64,000 bases of DNA from Osedax fenrisi (taxonomy: Eukaryota > Annelida > Polychaeta > Sabellida > Siboglinidae). Both the position numbers and the translations under genes were made by a program. The number at the start of each line of letters is the position of its first letter. Position 1 is the first letter of the stretch. The notes below the pieces were generated by a model. It did no database searches. It saw nothing but the letters and a program-made list of their open reading frames with translations, and was not told the origin of the DNA. The stretch is taken from NCBI GenBank assembly GCA_964019155.1, contig OZ025244.1:23348021-23412020 (forward strand), given 5' to 3'. This document shows positions 62,687 through 64,000 of the stretch, piece after piece.

Positions 62687-63086
62687 TGTCTAAAAATAAT
62701 ATATATATATATCTAATTTACACTTTCATAAGTTTTTAATACAACGTAGTATATAGGAGATATTACCGATTACTGATTGACCTACTACCAATCTAAAAGC
62801 TATACCACCATTCATCGCGTGTTACATCGTATACATGTGACCAATACACCCCGATGATCAAGGTTATCATTATCAGTGACCGGAAGCAGTTTAAATATAG
62901 GAAACTCTGTGTCCTATTACTGAGAATAAGATACCCTTGACGGGGTGTATTGACCACATGTATACGCTGTAAAGCTATTAGATTGGTACTAGTTAATTAG
63001 TAATAGGTAATATTAATATATATATATAACGTTTGTATTAAAAACTTATGAAAGTGTAAATAATTATATATATTATTTTAAGACCC
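62687..63086. repeat. Large inverted repeat (about 400 bp) between two SINEs
   Basis: Arms of about 150 bp: landmarks in the left arm ATTTACACTTTCATAAG, TTTTTAATACAA, ACCAATCTAA and GTATACATGTG.CCAATACACCCCG recur inverted in the right arm (63062 back to 62937). Arms match with scattered differences and gaps. The spacer is about 70 bp. Probably a foldback transposon; its right arm ends inside SINE-like body sequence. Non-coding. Confidence 0.75.
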
Positions 63087-63183
63087 ATTTTAATGGCCAG
63101 GATACCGTCCGGCGGACGAGGCTTGAACTCGCGTTCTACTGATTGTGTGTCTTACGACTTAGCCAACTGAGCCACACAGGCAG
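63063..63183 (-). mobile_element. tRNA-derived SINE, copy 3, truncated
   Basis: The head CTGCCTGTGTGGCTCAGTTGG, ACACACAATCAGTAG and B box GAGTTCAAGCC with a pairing T-stem is followed by only the start of the body (TTAAAATGGGTCTTAAAATAATA), which runs into the large inverted repeat. The T-arm is intact, but the acceptor stem cannot close (5' GCCTGTG faces CCGCCGG), so it is not a functional tRNA gene. Confidence 0.78.
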
Positions 63184-63858
63184 TTCTAAATGATACACAT
63201 ATGGTATAGATAACACATAACGGTATGGATATATTTATGTATATCTGTACATATGTGTAACGTGTTTTTCCAATTATGCGCTCACTATCTTCGTATCTAT
63301 GGGTTATGCACACGTGGTAAATATTCACACGTGATCACAAATACACACGTGATCACATAGGCTCACGTGGTCACCGATAAGCACGTGACCCTCGCCATAT
63401 CGGGGGTGAAGCGGCACGCATAGATCATAGATATGTTAATATATGCGCGTCCTTGAATCAATCGACTAGCGGTGGAGGTGATCAGATATGCTAATTCCGC
63501 ACCCCTTCCCACCCTCATTAAGAGGGACGATAGCGGTGATATGCAAAACTTTAGTAGACAATACAGGGGTGGCGACGTTATCAACGATCGGTTTCTATGA
63601 ACATAGATGTATATATTATTACTCTATAGAGTCTATATTATAGACTTATCTATGTGTTTATCGAATTCATTTGCATTTTAATGTAGATATAAAAAGAGTC
63701 CTATAGGTATACCTACCTCACGTGGGGATTTTAATCAACACCTGACGTATTACGTAACGTGGCAAACTCGTAGGAACAATGAATTCTATTTTTATAACTT
63801 GTATTTATTGAATTATACTCCTAATTAACACTATCTCTATAGATATATCCCACCTCTC
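63184..63858. other. Spacer with an E-box array
   Basis: No gene recognised. Holds the CACGTG array at 63311-63387 and a TTACGTAA at about 63750. Confidence 0.6.
63311..63387. promoter_or_regulatory. Five CACGTG E-boxes at about 18-bp spacing
   Basis: CACGTG starts at 63311, 63328, 63346, 63364 and 63382 (steps 17, 18, 18, 18), mostly extended as TCACGTGRTCAC or ACACGTGATCAC. The unit is a degenerate 18-bp tandem repeat. CACGTG is the core site for bHLH-leucine-zipper factors (Myc/Max, USF, MITF/TFE types). A regulatory role is inferred; the array could also be a neutral minisatellite. Confidence 0.55.
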
Positions 63859-63864
63859 TATCTA

Positions 63865-63912
<48 letters not shown>

Positions 63913-64000
63913 CCATCTATCTATCTCTATATCTCTCTCTCCCCCCATATTTATATCTCTCTCTCTCTCTATCTCTCGCTATCTCTCTCTCTCTCTCTCT
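63859..64000. repeat. (CT)n microsatellite at the window edge
   Basis: (CT)n with CTAT and CCCC interruptions, continuing past the end of the window. Similar in type to the 13.4-kb tract. Confidence 0.95.

Noticed and set aside
46710..63183. Three apparent tRNA genes (minus strand near 46.7, 62.6 and 63.1 kb)
   Set aside because: A and B boxes are present, but the acceptor stems do not pair and the sequences continue into a shared SINE body.

Overview
The window is animal nuclear DNA. It is very AT-rich, packed with (TA)n and other microsatellites, and carries one recognisable host gene, a spliced beta-tubulin gene on the minus strand with GT/AG introns. Everything else I can recognise is mobile-element sequence: endonuclease/reverse-transcriptase (APE-EN/RT) non-LTR retrotransposons, non-autonomous hAT-type DNA transposons, tRNA-derived SINEs and foldback repeats. 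I cannot place the phylum. The element types and the tubulin fit an invertebrate metazoan.

Layout. 1-2.3 kb: AT-rich spacer with a foldback repeat. 2.35-6.56 kb (+): decayed CR1/L2-like element with a PHD-like zinc finger in ORF1 ('family A'). 8.75-11.7 kb (-): a second non-LTR family with an intact 932-codon EN+RT ORF. 11.86-28.3 kb: gene-poor spacer with a short CpG-rich patch, a 770-bp CT tract, three short hAT-type elements, a TTAA-flanked element and a perfect 134-bp palindrome. 28.3-31.3 kb (+): an RTE 3' scrap followed by a third non-LTR element. 33.27-34.95 kb (+): a second family A copy, itself interrupted by an almost identical 3' fragment of the 8.75-kb family. 37.8-48.9 kb (-): beta-tubulin, five coding exons, 447 aa, with a first intron of about 8 kb. 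49.15-50.34 kb: nested inverted-repeat elements just upstream of the tubulin start. 50.4-60.7 kb: a graveyard of non-LTR remnants, one CR1/L2-like and four RTE-like; the last (-) is split by two hAT elements. 62.4-63.2 kb: two tRNA-derived SINEs around a 400-bp inverted repeat. 63.3-64 kb: five CACGTG motifs at about 18-bp spacing, then CT microsatellites.

The genes do not form a pathway. The most informative content is the insertion history: seven non-autonomous hAT-type insertions have 8-bp target-site duplications that I could read directly, and several insertions are nested, so their relative order can be stated. I saw no CRISPR array, no operon, no rRNA and no convincing tRNA gene.
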